A stretch of DNA of 64,000 bases from Lachnospiraceae bacterium (GCA_017465095.1 JAFTWX010000020.1:1-64000); one strand, 5' to 3'; counted from the stretch's first letter, positions 34,035 through 43,698 are shown. Translations and numbers: made by a program. The notes: generated from the letters alone by a model not told the origin.

Positions 34035-35093
34035 CAACACAATCATAATAACAGAAAAGCTAAAGGACTCCACCGACGTGAGCGTTGCGCGCTGCTCTGA
34101 CGGAAACATATCCTGCAACAGAGCGTTTGTTCGCACCTGCAAAGCATCGTCGCCGACTGCTGCGATAAAGCCGCCAAGCACCATTACCCAGCACACCGGT
34201 GAGTGTTCCGCCAAAACTCCTGCCAGCACAAGTAACGTCGATATGGCAAAAATCCATCGGTATCGTATCTTCGGCATTTTTAGTATGAGTCTCGACCCGA
34301 CAATACCGCCCATTTCCATAAACAAAAGTGCTAAGCCGAGCCACCACAGAGGCATTCCTTTTTCCGGAAGTTTTGCCTGCAAAAAGAACAAAAGCAGGAT
34401 ATCCACCGCGCCGACAAAGGAATTACAAAACATCAGCCACAGCGCTTTGCGCACTTCTCTTAAATATAAAAAGCTTTCTTTAAAGCACGTAATCAGCCTT
34501 CTTCCTATTTTGTCTTCTTTCTTTCCCGGATGCTCTCCTGCATATACTTCCCGCAGAGACAAAAGAATCACAATCTGTATTCCGCCCGTAATCAGGCCTG
34601 TTCCATATGCTGCTTTATAACCGATTGTAAGAGCAAACCCGGCACAAAGGGTTGAGATACCGCTGCAAAGACGATAAATCATCAGCTGATTTGACTCATA
34701 CCGCTCAAACCTGTCTTCCATCCGGACAAGCCTCAGCGAATCATAAGCGAGCGCATCCCCTGAGCCGGAAGAAAAATTGTAGCTCAGCGCCCGGAACGCA
34801 ATGGACAGACATACCATAAAAAGATTGGCGGAAAGAATCATGACAACGTCCGAAATCATTCCCATAATCGTACTGACAACGAGCATCTTCTTTCTTCCGA
34901 AAACATCCGCCAGAACACCGGACGGAATTTCGAACATAAGACTGACAATGTGAAATACGGTTTCCGCAATGCCGATTTCCACGAGACTATAACCTCGTGC
35001 GGCCAAAATCGCTACCCATGCACCGGTTAGCGACAGGTTACCAAGTATAGATGATGTATATAATTTTGATAATTGGTTCTTAATTTTAAACAT
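33999..35093 (-). CDS. MFS efflux transporter under leader-peptide control
   Basis: The 364-residue membrane protein has the MFS pattern, with the intracellular-loop motif GVLADVFGRKK near residues 59-69. It is shorter than a full 12-helix MFS (about 400) yet shows both halves. It resembles drug efflux pumps of the Tet/Mef type. The ribosome site AAGGAGA lies in the 3' arm of a terminator hairpin, and a 27-codon leader precedes it, so expression is probably induced by a ribosome-targeting antibiotic. Substrate not determined. Confidence 0.85.
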   Translation of the reverse strand: MFKIKNQLSKLYTSSILGNLSLTGAWVAILAARGYSLVEIGIAETVFHIVSLMFEIPSGVLADVFGRKKMLVVSTIMGMISDVVMILSANLFMVCLSIAFRALSYNFSSGSGDALAYDSLRLVRMEDRFERYESNQLMIYRLCSGISTLCAGFALTIGYKAAYGTGLITGGIQIVILLSLREVYAGEHPGKKEDKIGRRLITCFKESFLYLREVRKALWLMFCNSFVGAVDILLLFFLQAKLPEKGMPLWWLGLALLFMEMGGIVGSRLILKMPKIRYRWIFAISTLLVLAGVLAEHSPVCWVMVLGGFIAAVGDDALQVRTNALLQDMFPSEQRATLTSVESFSFSVIMIVLSPLAGIVFTYW

Positions 35094-35139
35094 AAAAAAA
35101 TCTCCTTAACAAATTTTAATAAATCTTCGTCAAGGAGAT
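35094..35139 (-). terminator. Attenuator hairpin that hides the MFS ribosome site
   Basis: ATCTCCTT (35132-35139 on the minus strand) pairs with AAGGAGAT (35100-35107), followed by T7 directly before the MFS start codon. The 3' arm is the MFS ribosome site, so the hairpin can block both transcription and translation. An alternative pairing GATAGTGCGC (35178-35187) with GCGCATTATC (35137-35146) would break it. Confidence 0.8.
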
Positions 35140-35163
35140 AATGCGCATTTTTTTCATAACAAA

Positions 35164-35247
35164 TCAACGAAAAAAGGGCGCACTATCCCCGTAAAGGGAA
35201 CAAATATAACCTTTTTTCAGTTGGAGATTTAACATTTTCCATGACAT
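35164..35247 (-). CDS. Leader peptide of the MFS pump (27 aa)
   Basis: The minus strand encodes a 27-residue peptide beginning MSWKMLNLQ and ending YGDSAPFFR. GAGGTTGATATT precedes its ATG. The 3' part of the frame overlaps the antiterminator arm at 35178-35187. A stalled ribosome here would let the alternative fold form. Similar peptides with the SLYGDSAPFF ending occur ahead of Clostridial resistance genes, from memory. Confidence 0.75.
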   Translation of the reverse strand: MSWKMLNLQLKKGYICSLYGDSAPFFR

Positions 35248-35280
35248 AATATCAACCTCTGATCTGTTATTTGCTCACTT

Positions 35281-35333
35281 ACTATACCATATTTCTCATA
35301 TATCTTGCAATCCTTTTCCATTTTTTGTATCCT
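35281..35333. promoter_or_regulatory. Divergent promoters sharing one palindromic -35
   Basis: The palindrome TTGCAA (35305-35310) serves both strands. On the plus strand it is 17 bases before TATCCT (35328-35333), ahead of the DMT gene. On the minus strand it is 18 bases before TATAGT (35281-35286), ahead of the MFS leader. Polymerase could probably use only one at a time. Confidence 0.65.
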
Positions 35334-35387
35334 ATTACGTAGGTGTCCGCACCAAAAGAAAAAACAGAAAAATTACAAGGAGTTTTT

Positions 35388-36263
35388 ATGCAAAAATCAA
35401 CCAATGCAAGAATTATGCTGATTGTATCTATGACTATCTTCGGTACCATCGGTCTTTTCGTACGAAATATATCTGTTTCCTCCGGAGAACTGGCGCTCTA
35501 CCGCGCCGTGCTGGCAGCAATTCTTATCGCCGCCTATCTGCTGATAACGGGCCAGAAAATTCCGTTCGGGGATATAAAAAAAGAAATCCCGCTGCTTCTG
35601 CTTTCCGGCATCGCAATGGGATTTAACTGGATTTTATTATTTGAAGCATACAAGCACACGACCGTCTCCGTGGCAACCCTCAGCTACTATTTTGCCCCGG
35701 TCATCGTAACGCTGGCTTGTCCGTTTTTATTCAAAGAAAAAATGGGACCGAAACAGTGGATCTGTTTTGCCATGTCCACCCTCGGAATCATTCTGATTAC
35801 GGGAATCGGCGATCTTTCCACAGGAAGCAACCATTTTATCGGTATCCTGTTCGGACTCGGTGCTGCCTGTCTGTATGCGACCGTTATACTGCTGAACAAA
35901 TTCATCAAAAACGTGGCCGGCATCCACCGGACTTTCCTGCAGTTTCTGGCAGCGATTCTCGTTCTCGTGCCATACGTGGCACTGACCGGCGGAATCACCC
36001 TCTCCGGCTTGTCCAAAACCGGATGGCTCTGCCTGTTAACCGTAGGTATCGTTCACACCGGAATTACCTACTGCTTATATTTTTCTTCCCTGAAAGAACT
36101 TCCGGGACAGAAAGCAGCCATCTTAAGCTACATAGATCCCCTCGTTGCGGTTCTTGTATCCGTGCTGATTCTCGGCGAATCCATGACACTCCTCCAGATT
36201 CTGGGAGGCTCCATGATTCTCGGTTTCACACTCTGGAACGAAATATCACCAAAGCAGTCGTAA
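35388..36263 (+). CDS. EamA/DMT family transporter
   Basis: The 291-residue protein has ten membrane helices arranged as two EamA repeats, with the SVATLSYYFAPVIVTLA and KAAILSYIDPLVAVLVSVL segments typical of each half. It probably exports small metabolites such as amino acids or drugs. AAGGAG precedes the ATG at 35388. Its last 18 bases overlap the end of the converging FliB-like gene. Confidence 0.88.
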   Translation: MQKSTNARIMLIVSMTIFGTIGLFVRNISVSSGELALYRAVLAAILIAAYLLITGQKIPFGDIKKEIPLLLLSGIAMGFNWILLFEAYKHTTVSVATLSYYFAPVIVTLACPFLFKEKMGPKQWICFAMSTLGIILITGIGDLSTGSNHFIGILFGLGAACLYATVILLNKFIKNVAGIHRTFLQFLAAILVLVPYVALTGGITLSGLSKTGWLCLLTVGIVHTGITYCLYFSSLKELPGQKAAILSYIDPLVAVLVSVLILGESMTLLQILGGSMILGFTLWNEISPKQS

Positions 36264-37385
36264 AAAATTGCGAAGACTATATACACTTCTCTGTCTGACA
36301 ATCTCTTCCACCCGGAGGAGATTGTTGTCAGAATGTTCCACTTCCTTGGAATAACGGTAAGCCGCTTCTATGGCCGCAGACTTGCAAAAACCTTCACGGC
36401 TTCTTTCATCTCCCCGGTACAACTGACGAATCATCAAAACGGAAAGCAGTGCAAATTTTACCTTCGCATACGGCTGTTCGTCGTACACAGCTCCGCAGAA
36501 ATACGTATAGATAAAATATACGGCCAGCTGCTCCAGCCAGATCTGTTCCTCCTGTGACAGCTCCTCCGTCACAAAATCGCAGTCTTCGGACGCATCCGTC
36601 GCCTCACAGATATCTTTGATTCTTTCCGACACATACGCCGGAAAATCTGCTTTCAACACCTCCAACTGCGAAAACATATCACTCATCCGGAAGAATAGCT
36701 TTTTCTTTTCCTGACAGGATGTCTTGAAATCTTCCCTTTTCTTTTCAAACCGCTTTACCGCACCTTCCGCGCTGTAACGTTCCAAAAGTCCATCTATATC
36801 AAAAAGTTGCCCATCGCTAACTCTTCGCTGTAAATCATGGCCGAGAGAAAGTACCATCGCCATGCGCAAAAACATATCGTAATCCCGGTTCTGCAAAATG
36901 GAAAACATCACGTCGCGGGCATCGCAGAGCTTGGTAAACAGCATATAATCAAACTCTTCGTATTCTTCCGCAGGTGCATCCTTCTCCACCGTGATAAAGC
37001 CAACTTTTCCCTTCCGCTCCATGAGCATCCGTGCAACCTCCGGACAGGAAAGAGACAAAGATATTTCCCGCAGATCCTCATACTCCTCCACATGGCGGGG
37101 ATATCTGCGACAAGTCTTACAAAACAGCGCCTCTCCGCCCTCCAGATACAAATCACAGAGATTGTCCTCATTGAGAAATGCGCATCTGTTTTCATTTTGT
37201 TTGAAAACGCTCTCCCTCCAGTCAATGGATGTTTTCAACCGTTTCCCGAAATCTCCCGGATATTTTTTATAGGTTTGTTTCGTTTTTTCGTCAATGACAA
37301 TCTGCCATCCGGCGCAACATGTGTCCGGACATTCTCCGGCAATGCAGGCAAATTCTTTGTAGTAATCCGGTATGGTATATAACAT
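36246..37385 (-). CDS. FliB-like flagellin lysine-N-methylase
   Basis: The 379-residue protein has the FliB N-terminal cysteine-rich signature CIAGECPDTCCAGWQI near 13-28, then NRCAFLNEDNLCDLY and FCKTCRRYPR, probably an iron-sulfur or zinc site. FliB methylates flagellin lysines, but many Clostridia carry orphan homologues outside flagellar loci, as here. The assignment by name is good and the function is less sure. It is alone between the DMT gene and the ABC pair. Confidence 0.85.
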   Translation of the reverse strand: MLYTIPDYYKEFACIAGECPDTCCAGWQIVIDEKTKQTYKKYPGDFGKRLKTSIDWRESVFKQNENRCAFLNEDNLCDLYLEGGEALFCKTCRRYPRHVEEYEDLREISLSLSCPEVARMLMERKGKVGFITVEKDAPAEEYEEFDYMLFTKLCDARDVMFSILQNRDYDMFLRMAMVLSLGHDLQRRVSDGQLFDIDGLLERYSAEGAVKRFEKKREDFKTSCQEKKKLFFRMSDMFSQLEVLKADFPAYVSERIKDICEATDASEDCDFVTEELSQEEQIWLEQLAVYFIYTYFCGAVYDEQPYAKVKFALLSVLMIRQLYRGDERSREGFCKSAAIEAAYRYSKEVEHSDNNLLRVEEIVRQRSVYSLRNFLRLLW

Positions 37386-37411
37386 TTTATAACCTCACAA
37401 AAATGTATTTA

Positions 37412-39133
37412 TCAGCTGTTGTAAAGCTGCGCATAGAAACCGCCCGCAGCTAAAAGTTCCTGATGATTTCCCTGTTCAATAATGTTTCCGTCCTTCATGA
37501 CAAGGATAATATCCGCATCACGGATCGTCGATAAGCGGTGGGCAACAATAAAGCTGGTTCTGCCCTGCATCAGTCGCGTGAAGGCGCTCTGAATCTTCAT
37601 CTCCGTTCGGGTATCGATGGACGATGTCGCCTCATCCAGAATGAGCATCGGCGGAAGTGACAGCATAATTCTCGAAATACAAAGAAGCTGTTTCTGTCCC
37701 TGGGAAAGCATTCCTCCGTCCTCCCCGATCACCGTGTCATAACCTTTCGGAAGTCTCTTGATAAAGGAATGGGCATAGGCTGCCTTCGCCGCCTCAATCA
37801 TCTCCTCATCGGTTGCCTGTGGCTTACCCATCTTAATATTGTCGCGGATTGTCCCCGACTTCAGCCAGGTTTCCTGCAGAACCATTCCGTAATTCTGTCT
37901 CAGACTCTTTCTCGTGACATGGCGTATCTCATTGCCGTCCACCTTAATCTCACCGCTTTTGACGTCATAGAAACGCATGAGCAGATTGATTACGGTTGTC
38001 TTTCCGCAACCGGTCGGACCGACGATGGCCACCTTCTGTCCCGGTTTCACCCGGACATTGAAATCCTCAATCAGCTTCTGCTCCGGCGTATAAGAAAAGC
38101 TGACATTCTCGCAGACAATCTCTCCCGACGCATCCGAAAGTTCTGCTGCCGACGCTTCATCCGGAACCTGTGGCTGTTCCTCAATCAGTTCAAAAATACG
38201 TCCTGCACACGCAATGGCATTCTGAAGCTCCGTCACTACACCGGACACCTCATTGAACGGCTTGGTATACTGATTGGCATAATTCAAAAAGCAGGACAAA
38301 ATTCCGACTGTCATATTGCCGGACAGTACCGTAAACGCACCGGTCAATGCCACACAGGCATAGACGATACTGTTGACAAAACGGGTACACGGATTGGTCA
38401 GAGAGGAATAAAAAATTGCCTTGAGGGAACATTTTTGCAAGCGGTCATTGATATCGTCGAACACTTCCATCGACTCATCCTCACGGCCGAACGCCTTCAC
38501 CACCTTGGCATTTCCGATCATTTCCTCCACAAAAGCCGTCTGCTCTCCCCTGGTCTCCGATTGCGTCTTAAACATAGCATACGTGTGTGTGGCAATAAAA
38601 TTAGCTACAAACAACGAAAGCGGCGTAATCACAACAACCACCAGCGTAATCATCGGATTGAGCGTAAGCATAATCACCAGCGTGCCGAGAATGGTTACAA
38701 TACCGGTAAACAGCTGCGTAAATCCCATCAAAAGTCCGTCCGCAAACGTATCCACATCCGTGATAATCCGGCTTACAATCTCTCCGTACGGATGACGGTC
38801 CACGTATTTGAGCGGAAGAATCTGCAACTTATCAAACGCCTCTTTCCGGATATCCCGGACCACGTGATAAGTCACATGATTGTTAATGACATTCATCAGC
38901 CACTGAAGCAGCGCAGTCGCAAGCACGACAGCCACCACACGCTTCAGATAAAACATGACAAGTTCAAAATTCACTGCACCTTCCGCAATCGCATCGATGG
39001 CATCGCCGATCAGAATCGGCACATACAAAGTCAGCGCCACGATCACGGCTGCAAACAGAACGGACAGCAGCATAAGCCAGTTATAGCGTTTCAGATAAGA
39101 AAATACTTTCTTTAATACTTTTCCCTGTTTCAT
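37412..39133 (-). CDS. Heterodimeric ABC exporter, subunit with catalytic site
   Basis: The 573-residue protein joins six membrane helices to an ATPase domain with Walker A GPTGCGKTT, Q-loop, signature LSQGQKQ, Walker B plus catalytic Glu in LILDEATSSID, and H-switch in VAHRLSTIRD. Its start overlaps the stop of the partner by one base (TAATG), giving strict coupling. It pairs with the degenerate subunit upstream, as in TM287/288 or BmrCD. Substrate unknown. Confidence 0.93.
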   Translation of the reverse strand: MKQGKVLKKVFSYLKRYNWLMLLSVLFAAVIVALTLYVPILIGDAIDAIAEGAVNFELVMFYLKRVVAVVLATALLQWLMNVINNHVTYHVVRDIRKEAFDKLQILPLKYVDRHPYGEIVSRIITDVDTFADGLLMGFTQLFTGIVTILGTLVIMLTLNPMITLVVVVITPLSLFVANFIATHTYAMFKTQSETRGEQTAFVEEMIGNAKVVKAFGREDESMEVFDDINDRLQKCSLKAIFYSSLTNPCTRFVNSIVYACVALTGAFTVLSGNMTVGILSCFLNYANQYTKPFNEVSGVVTELQNAIACAGRIFELIEEQPQVPDEASAAELSDASGEIVCENVSFSYTPEQKLIEDFNVRVKPGQKVAIVGPTGCGKTTVINLLMRFYDVKSGEIKVDGNEIRHVTRKSLRQNYGMVLQETWLKSGTIRDNIKMGKPQATDEEMIEAAKAAYAHSFIKRLPKGYDTVIGEDGGMLSQGQKQLLCISRIMLSLPPMLILDEATSSIDTRTEMKIQSAFTRLMQGRTSFIVAHRLSTIRDADIILVMKDGNIIEQGNHQELLAAGGFYAQLYNS

Positions 39134-40860
39134 TATGCTGTCACCTCCTTCTTAAACTGTGATTCGTAAATCTCTTTGTAAACCACACAATTTGAAAGAA
39201 GCTCTTCATGGGTTCCGATTCCCTCAATCTGACCGTCATCCAGCACAATGATCTGATCGGCGTCCATGATTGCATTTGTTCTCTGGGATACAATAAATAC
39301 CGTAGGCTGATAAGAAAGCTCACGGATGGCCTTTCGAAGCTTTGCATCCGTCGCCATATCGAGGGCCGATGCACTGTCATCCAAAATAAGAATCGGAGCC
39401 TGTTTCACAAGGGCGCGGGCGATGGTCAGCCTCTGTCTCTGTCCGCCGGACAGATTTTTGCCGTTCTGTGCCACTTCACCCGAAAGTCCGCCTTTTGCTT
39501 TTACGACATCCGCCACCTGCGCAGCGACAATGGCCTGCTCCATCTCCTCCGGCGTCGCATCCTCTTTTCCCCATTTTAAATTGCTCTCGATAGTTCCCTT
39601 GAAAAGCACAGCTTTCTGCGGAACGACCGCTATTTTCTTCTCCAGTTCTTCCTGCGTATAATCACGGACATTTTTTCCGTCCACGAAAACTCCGCCTTTC
39701 GTCGCATCGTAAAAACGCGGAATCAGATGAATAAGAGAACTTTTTCCGGAACCGGTTCCTCCGATTACGCCGATAGTCTGTCCTCTCTTCACCGTAAAAT
39801 CAATATCCGTAAGTGCTTCCTCCCCGGCTCCGTTGTAGGTCAGCCCCACATGCTCAAAGCGCACGGCAATATCCCCCGGCTCCGAAGACATCGCGGAATC
39901 TTTCCATTCCATGCTCGTCTCAATCTCAAACACATCCGCAATACGGTTCGCGCTGGCCAGCGCCTTGTTCATAGTTATAATCAAATTGGCAAGCTTAATC
40001 AGTTCCACAAGAATCTGTGACATATAGTTGTAAAGTGCAACCACCTCTCCCTGGGTCAAAACACCGTGATGCACCTGAACTGCGCCTGTATGAATCAGCC
40101 AAACAATCGCCAGATTGATGATGATGTACGTAAGAGGATTCATCAGCGCCGAAACACTTCCCGCCTTGTTCTGATGCTGGGTCAGCGACGCATTTTTCTC
40201 CGCAAAACGTTGCACTTCCTCCTCTTCCTTACAAAATGCCCGAAGCACACGGATACCCACAAGATTTTCCCTTGCAACAAGAAGCACCTCATCCAGCCGT
40301 CCCTGCACCTGCTTCATGAGCGGAATGCTGATTTTCGTAATTCCGCCGACCACAATAAGCAAAAGTACAATGGCAGCCACAAAGCTGACCGCAGCTTTCA
40401 CATCAATGGTAAACGCCATAATCATGGCACCGAACACAACGAACGGCGAGCGCAGAAACAGACGGAGCACCATATTGACTCCGGTCTGTGTCTGATTGAC
40501 ATCACTGGTCATTCGCGTAATCATCGTGGACGTTCCGATCCGGTCTATCTCCGAGTAGGAAAGGCTCTGCAAGTGCCCGAAAAGCGCATGACGAAGCTTT
40601 GTCGCATAGCCAACCGCCGCCTTGGCCGAAAAGAACTGGGCCGTCACCGAGCTAATCAATCCGACAAAGGCCAGCGCAAAAAGCACAAGACACGCCTTGA
40701 CGATATATCCCTTTCCTGCCCCTTCTCCGATACCGGTATCGATAATCGCCGCCACTACCAGTGGCACAATCAGTTCAAAGGACGCCTCCAGCATTTTAAA
40801 AAGAGGCGCCAGCACACATTCTTTTTTATAATCCTTTAAATAGATCAGCAAACGTTTCAT
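39133..40860 (-). CDS. Heterodimeric ABC exporter, subunit with degenerate site
   Basis: The 575-residue half-transporter has Walker A GGTGSGKSS and signature LSGGQRQ. The catalytic Glu after Walker B is replaced by Asp (LILDDSASALD) and the H-switch His by Gln (FIVSQRTNAI). This is the hallmark of the non-hydrolysing site in asymmetric exporters. It is the first gene of the pair. No regulator lies beside it. Confidence 0.93.
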   Translation of the reverse strand: MKRLLIYLKDYKKECVLAPLFKMLEASFELIVPLVVAAIIDTGIGEGAGKGYIVKACLVLFALAFVGLISSVTAQFFSAKAAVGYATKLRHALFGHLQSLSYSEIDRIGTSTMITRMTSDVNQTQTGVNMVLRLFLRSPFVVFGAMIMAFTIDVKAAVSFVAAIVLLLIVVGGITKISIPLMKQVQGRLDEVLLVARENLVGIRVLRAFCKEEEEVQRFAEKNASLTQHQNKAGSVSALMNPLTYIIINLAIVWLIHTGAVQVHHGVLTQGEVVALYNYMSQILVELIKLANLIITMNKALASANRIADVFEIETSMEWKDSAMSSEPGDIAVRFEHVGLTYNGAGEEALTDIDFTVKRGQTIGVIGGTGSGKSSLIHLIPRFYDATKGGVFVDGKNVRDYTQEELEKKIAVVPQKAVLFKGTIESNLKWGKEDATPEEMEQAIVAAQVADVVKAKGGLSGEVAQNGKNLSGGQRQRLTIARALVKQAPILILDDSASALDMATDAKLRKAIRELSYQPTVFIVSQRTNAIMDADQIIVLDDGQIEGIGTHEELLSNCVVYKEIYESQFKKEVTA

Positions 40861-40923
40861 ATTTCTGCTTCCCTTCTTTATTATCCGTCGACTATTATCC
40901 GCACATGATTATACCACAGAATA

Positions 40924-40953
40924 TTGACCTTGCACACGGCTTTATTTTATAAT
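40924..40953 (+). promoter_or_regulatory. Promoter for HAD-IIB gene
   Basis: TTGACC (40924-40929) and TATAAT (40948-40953) are spaced by 18 bases, about 40 bases before the start codon. Confidence 0.65.
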
Positions 40954-40991
40954 GGGAGCACCGAAAAAAAAACAATCGAGAGGACAGGACG

Positions 40992-41807
40992 ATGACGAAA
41001 TTATTATTTTGCGATATTGACGGAACACTGGTGCGCCCGGACGAAACAATCTCAGACCGTGTGCGCAGCCTTCTGATGCAAACGGCAGACGCCGGACACG
41101 GATTTATTTTAACTTCCGGCCGCCCGCTTTCCAGTATTTTAAAAGTACGCGACTATATCGACATCGCTTTCCCTCATTCCTATATCATTGCCAACAACGG
41201 AGGACTTATCTACGACTGCAATGCAGGAAAGCCGATTTATGAGGCGACTCTGTCTTTTTCCCTCATCGACCGCCTCCAGGCTATGGCAGAGGAAATGCAG
41301 ATTCACATCCAAACTTACACAAAGGATTCCATCGTCTGTCGCCGTGATACAGAGGAAGTCAGGGCATATGCTTCCCGCATTAAAATGCCGGTGGTACTCT
41401 CAGACTGCCTGTCGGCGCAGCTCACAGACCAGCCTTACAAAATGCTGGCTTTAAGCCTTGACGGCTCCGAGACGCTTATGCCGCTGAAACACCGCATCGA
41501 GCAGGAGCTTGGCGACACGCTTCAGGCTATGTTTTCCCAAAACGGTTATCTGGAAATCCTTCCGAAGGAAGCAAGCAAAGGAAATGCACTCCGCTTTTTA
41601 TGTGAGCATCTGAGCGTTCCGGTTTCCGATTCCTACGCCGCAGGCGACTCCGAAAATGACATCGCCATGCTGGAAGCAGCCGGAAGCAGCTGGGCCATGC
41701 AAAACGGGGATGAAAAAGTAAAATCCAGCGCAGCTTTTATCACTGCACTGGATCATGAACACGATGGAATTGCGGAAGTTTTGGAAAACATCCTCTCTTC
41801 ATCTTAA
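40992..41807 (+). CDS. Cof-type HAD-IIB phosphatase
   Basis: The 271-residue protein has the HAD motif I DIDGTLVRPD at 8-17, motif II TSGRP, a C2B cap, a Lys in EASKGNALRFL and the acidic motif YAAGDSENDIAML. Cof-like enzymes dephosphorylate sugar phosphates or cofactors such as FMN and PLP. Its own promoter is visible. The gene converges on the esterase gene with a 7-base gap. Confidence 0.92.
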   Translation: MTKLLFCDIDGTLVRPDETISDRVRSLLMQTADAGHGFILTSGRPLSSILKVRDYIDIAFPHSYIIANNGGLIYDCNAGKPIYEATLSFSLIDRLQAMAEEMQIHIQTYTKDSIVCRRDTEEVRAYASRIKMPVVLSDCLSAQLTDQPYKMLALSLDGSETLMPLKHRIEQELGDTLQAMFSQNGYLEILPKEASKGNALRFLCEHLSVPVSDSYAAGDSENDIAMLEAAGSSWAMQNGDEKVKSSAAFITALDHEHDGIAEVLENILSSS

Positions 41808-41814
41808 AACTGTA

Positions 41815-42909
41815 TTATTTTAATTTCTTCACATATTTACCGGCGGCTTTTCCGGCTTCGTATCCAACGATATTCAATGCTTTCTGATTGAGATGCACGG
41901 AATCGTAATAATACTTTCCGTAGGATTTCACAAAACTTGAAGCCTTCTTGGACACAAGCACAAAATTCTTATTTTTCGCACACAATTTTTTCTGTGCTTT
42001 CATAATGGTGCTGTTGCGCCCCGGATGTTTCGCATCATGGGCGATACGGATGACAAACACCTTCTCAACACCGGTCTTTTTCATCTTTTTGTAAATCTTT
42101 TTCATCCGGGACATATATGTCGATGCCGAAAGATTTTTCTCCCCGTCGGACTCTCCCTGATACCACACCATGTAAATGTGGCGGATTTTTATATTGTTCT
42201 TCTTCAAATACTTCTTCGCCTTTTTGAGTCGGCTCTGAGTCTCCTTCACCAACCCTCTTTTCAGCCAGGTATTGGTCGAAGATCCGCCCCACGCAGCCGT
42301 CACACCCACAACCGGCGTCTTTGTCTGCTTGTAATAATTGATACAAAAAGCGGAGACAAGCGTTCCCTTCGTGCTGTACTGAAAATTGGTTTCCAGCCCG
42401 TTGTTTCGGTTGGTTCCTTCCCCGAACGGCTCCTTCATCAGGATAAGCTGTTTCGTTTTTGTGGTCGTATCAAATTCATAGGCTGTTCCGTAGTCCGGAC
42501 GCGGTGCCGTCGACGCATTTCCGCCGGAGCCGCACATATTGCTCTGACCGGCAAAAACAATCAAATCCACCTCTCCGTTGACCTTGACGGTGTATACCGT
42601 CTTCTCATTCCTACAGGTCTGTGTCACCGTACAGGTGCCCGGCTTTCCGCCGATCATCTGACCGCTGTTGGACACTGCCACCACATCTCTGTCACTGCTC
42701 TCGTAAGTAGCGTCACCCGGGATGATCGTACTCACCATACGCGTCTCGCCCGGAAGCATCTGTATCGTTTCCTTTACATATGTCGTCGTATAGGTCACAT
42801 CCGTCGGATCGGTCTCTGTTGCCTGCGCCGACACATCAAATGCAGCAGTCGCAGCAAACACTGCACATACAACAAACAACAACTGTATATATTTTCTTAT
42901 TGTTTTCAT
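41815..42909 (-). CDS. Secreted SGNH esterase (SASA-like) with Ig-like domain
   Basis: The 364-residue precursor starts with a Sec signal peptide (KTIRKYIQLLFVVCAVFAA, likely cut after SAQA). A bacterial Ig-like domain (about 50-125) follows, then a sialate O-acetylesterase-like SGNH domain with IVFAGQSNMCG, WGGSS, VWYQGESDG and the Asp/His pair in YYYDSVHLNQKA. It probably removes acyl groups from glycans outside the cell. The ATG at 42909 has AAAGGGG upstream. Confidence 0.85.
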   Translation of the reverse strand: MKTIRKYIQLLFVVCAVFAATAAFDVSAQATETDPTDVTYTTTYVKETIQMLPGETRMVSTIIPGDATYESSDRDVVAVSNSGQMIGGKPGTCTVTQTCRNEKTVYTVKVNGEVDLIVFAGQSNMCGSGGNASTAPRPDYGTAYEFDTTTKTKQLILMKEPFGEGTNRNNGLETNFQYSTKGTLVSAFCINYYKQTKTPVVGVTAAWGGSSTNTWLKRGLVKETQSRLKKAKKYLKKNNIKIRHIYMVWYQGESDGEKNLSASTYMSRMKKIYKKMKKTGVEKVFVIRIAHDAKHPGRNSTIMKAQKKLCAKNKNFVLVSKKASSFVKSYGKYYYDSVHLNQKALNIVGYEAGKAAGKYVKKLK

Positions 42910-42981
42910 AAAAAGCCCCTTTCTGTCATGCTCTCCATTATAATGCATAAAATTAAAAAAGAAAATAAAAAAAGGCAAAAA

Positions 42982-43698
42982 ATGGCATCCTCAGTTAAAA
43001 TAATGATTTCCTCGCTCCCGTCTGTCGCCGGAAACTATGCAAACGCACTGACCGCATCCGGCTTTTCCGTAGCATTTCCCGTAGACAAAGACAGCGGGCA
43101 CTTTCTTCCCCTCCGCGCACTTCCGCAACTATCCTACGATCTTTTGCTCCTTCCTGGCGGCGGAGACATCTCTCCTCTCCTTTACGGCGAAAAAAGCAAA
43201 AAGAGTCATCCGGCGGATTATGTGACAGACCTGATTCAATTTCAGCTTTTACAGCTGTCCGTCATTCGTCGCATACCGGTACTCGGTATTTGCAAGGGCA
43301 TGCAGATGATCAATGTCTTTTTCGGCGGAACCCTTCATCCGCATCTGCCCACCGCAGACCTGCACAGTTACAAACGGGGAGACCGGACACATTCCGTCTC
43401 CTTTGCATCGGAATTTCCCGCAAGGAGCAAACTGTTCCATGACAGCTCCTCCGCTGAAAAGTTGTTTGACATTTTAAAACCCTACACTGAAGTGAACAGC
43501 GCCCACCATCAGGGTGTCCGGCATTTGGGCGACGGACTATGCACCATCCAGCAGAGCGATGATTTTGTACCGGAAACCATTGCACACAGAACTCTTCCCG
43601 TCCTCGGATTACAGTGGCATCCGGAACGCCTTCCCGGCTTTCGTGAAAATTCTTTCCCAAGCCTCGTGGAACTACTTTTGCAATCGGCCTGCGTGTGA
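42982..43698 (+). CDS. Class I glutamine amidotransferase (gamma-Glu-GABA hydrolase type)
   Basis: The 238-residue protein has the oxyanion loop LLPGGGDISP, the nucleophile in LGICKGMQMIN and His/Glu in LQWHPERLP. Stand-alone members include PuuD-type gamma-glutamyl hydrolases. The ATG at 42982 is chosen. Another ATG 13 codons earlier gives a Lys-rich extension and cannot be excluded, since both ribosome sites are weak. It diverges from the esterase gene. Confidence 0.85.
   Translation: MASSVKIMISSLPSVAGNYANALTASGFSVAFPVDKDSGHFLPLRALPQLSYDLLLLPGGGDISPLLYGEKSKKSHPADYVTDLIQFQLLQLSVIRRIPVLGICKGMQMINVFFGGTLHPHLPTADLHSYKRGDRTHSVSFASEFPARSKLFHDSSSAEKLFDILKPYTEVNSAHHQGVRHLGDGLCTIQQSDDFVPETIAHRTLPVLGLQWHPERLPGFRENSFPSLVELLLQSACV

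Noticed and set aside
37769-39115. 448-codon open frame opposite the ABC exporter gene
   Set aside because: It is antisense to conserved ABC motifs, very rich in His/Arg, with no domain and no ribosome site.
42025-42942. N-terminal extension of the glutamine amidotransferase frame
   Set aside because: The frame is open but antisense to the esterase gene, with His/Arg/Cys-rich composition and no family match. The enzyme itself starts near 42982.
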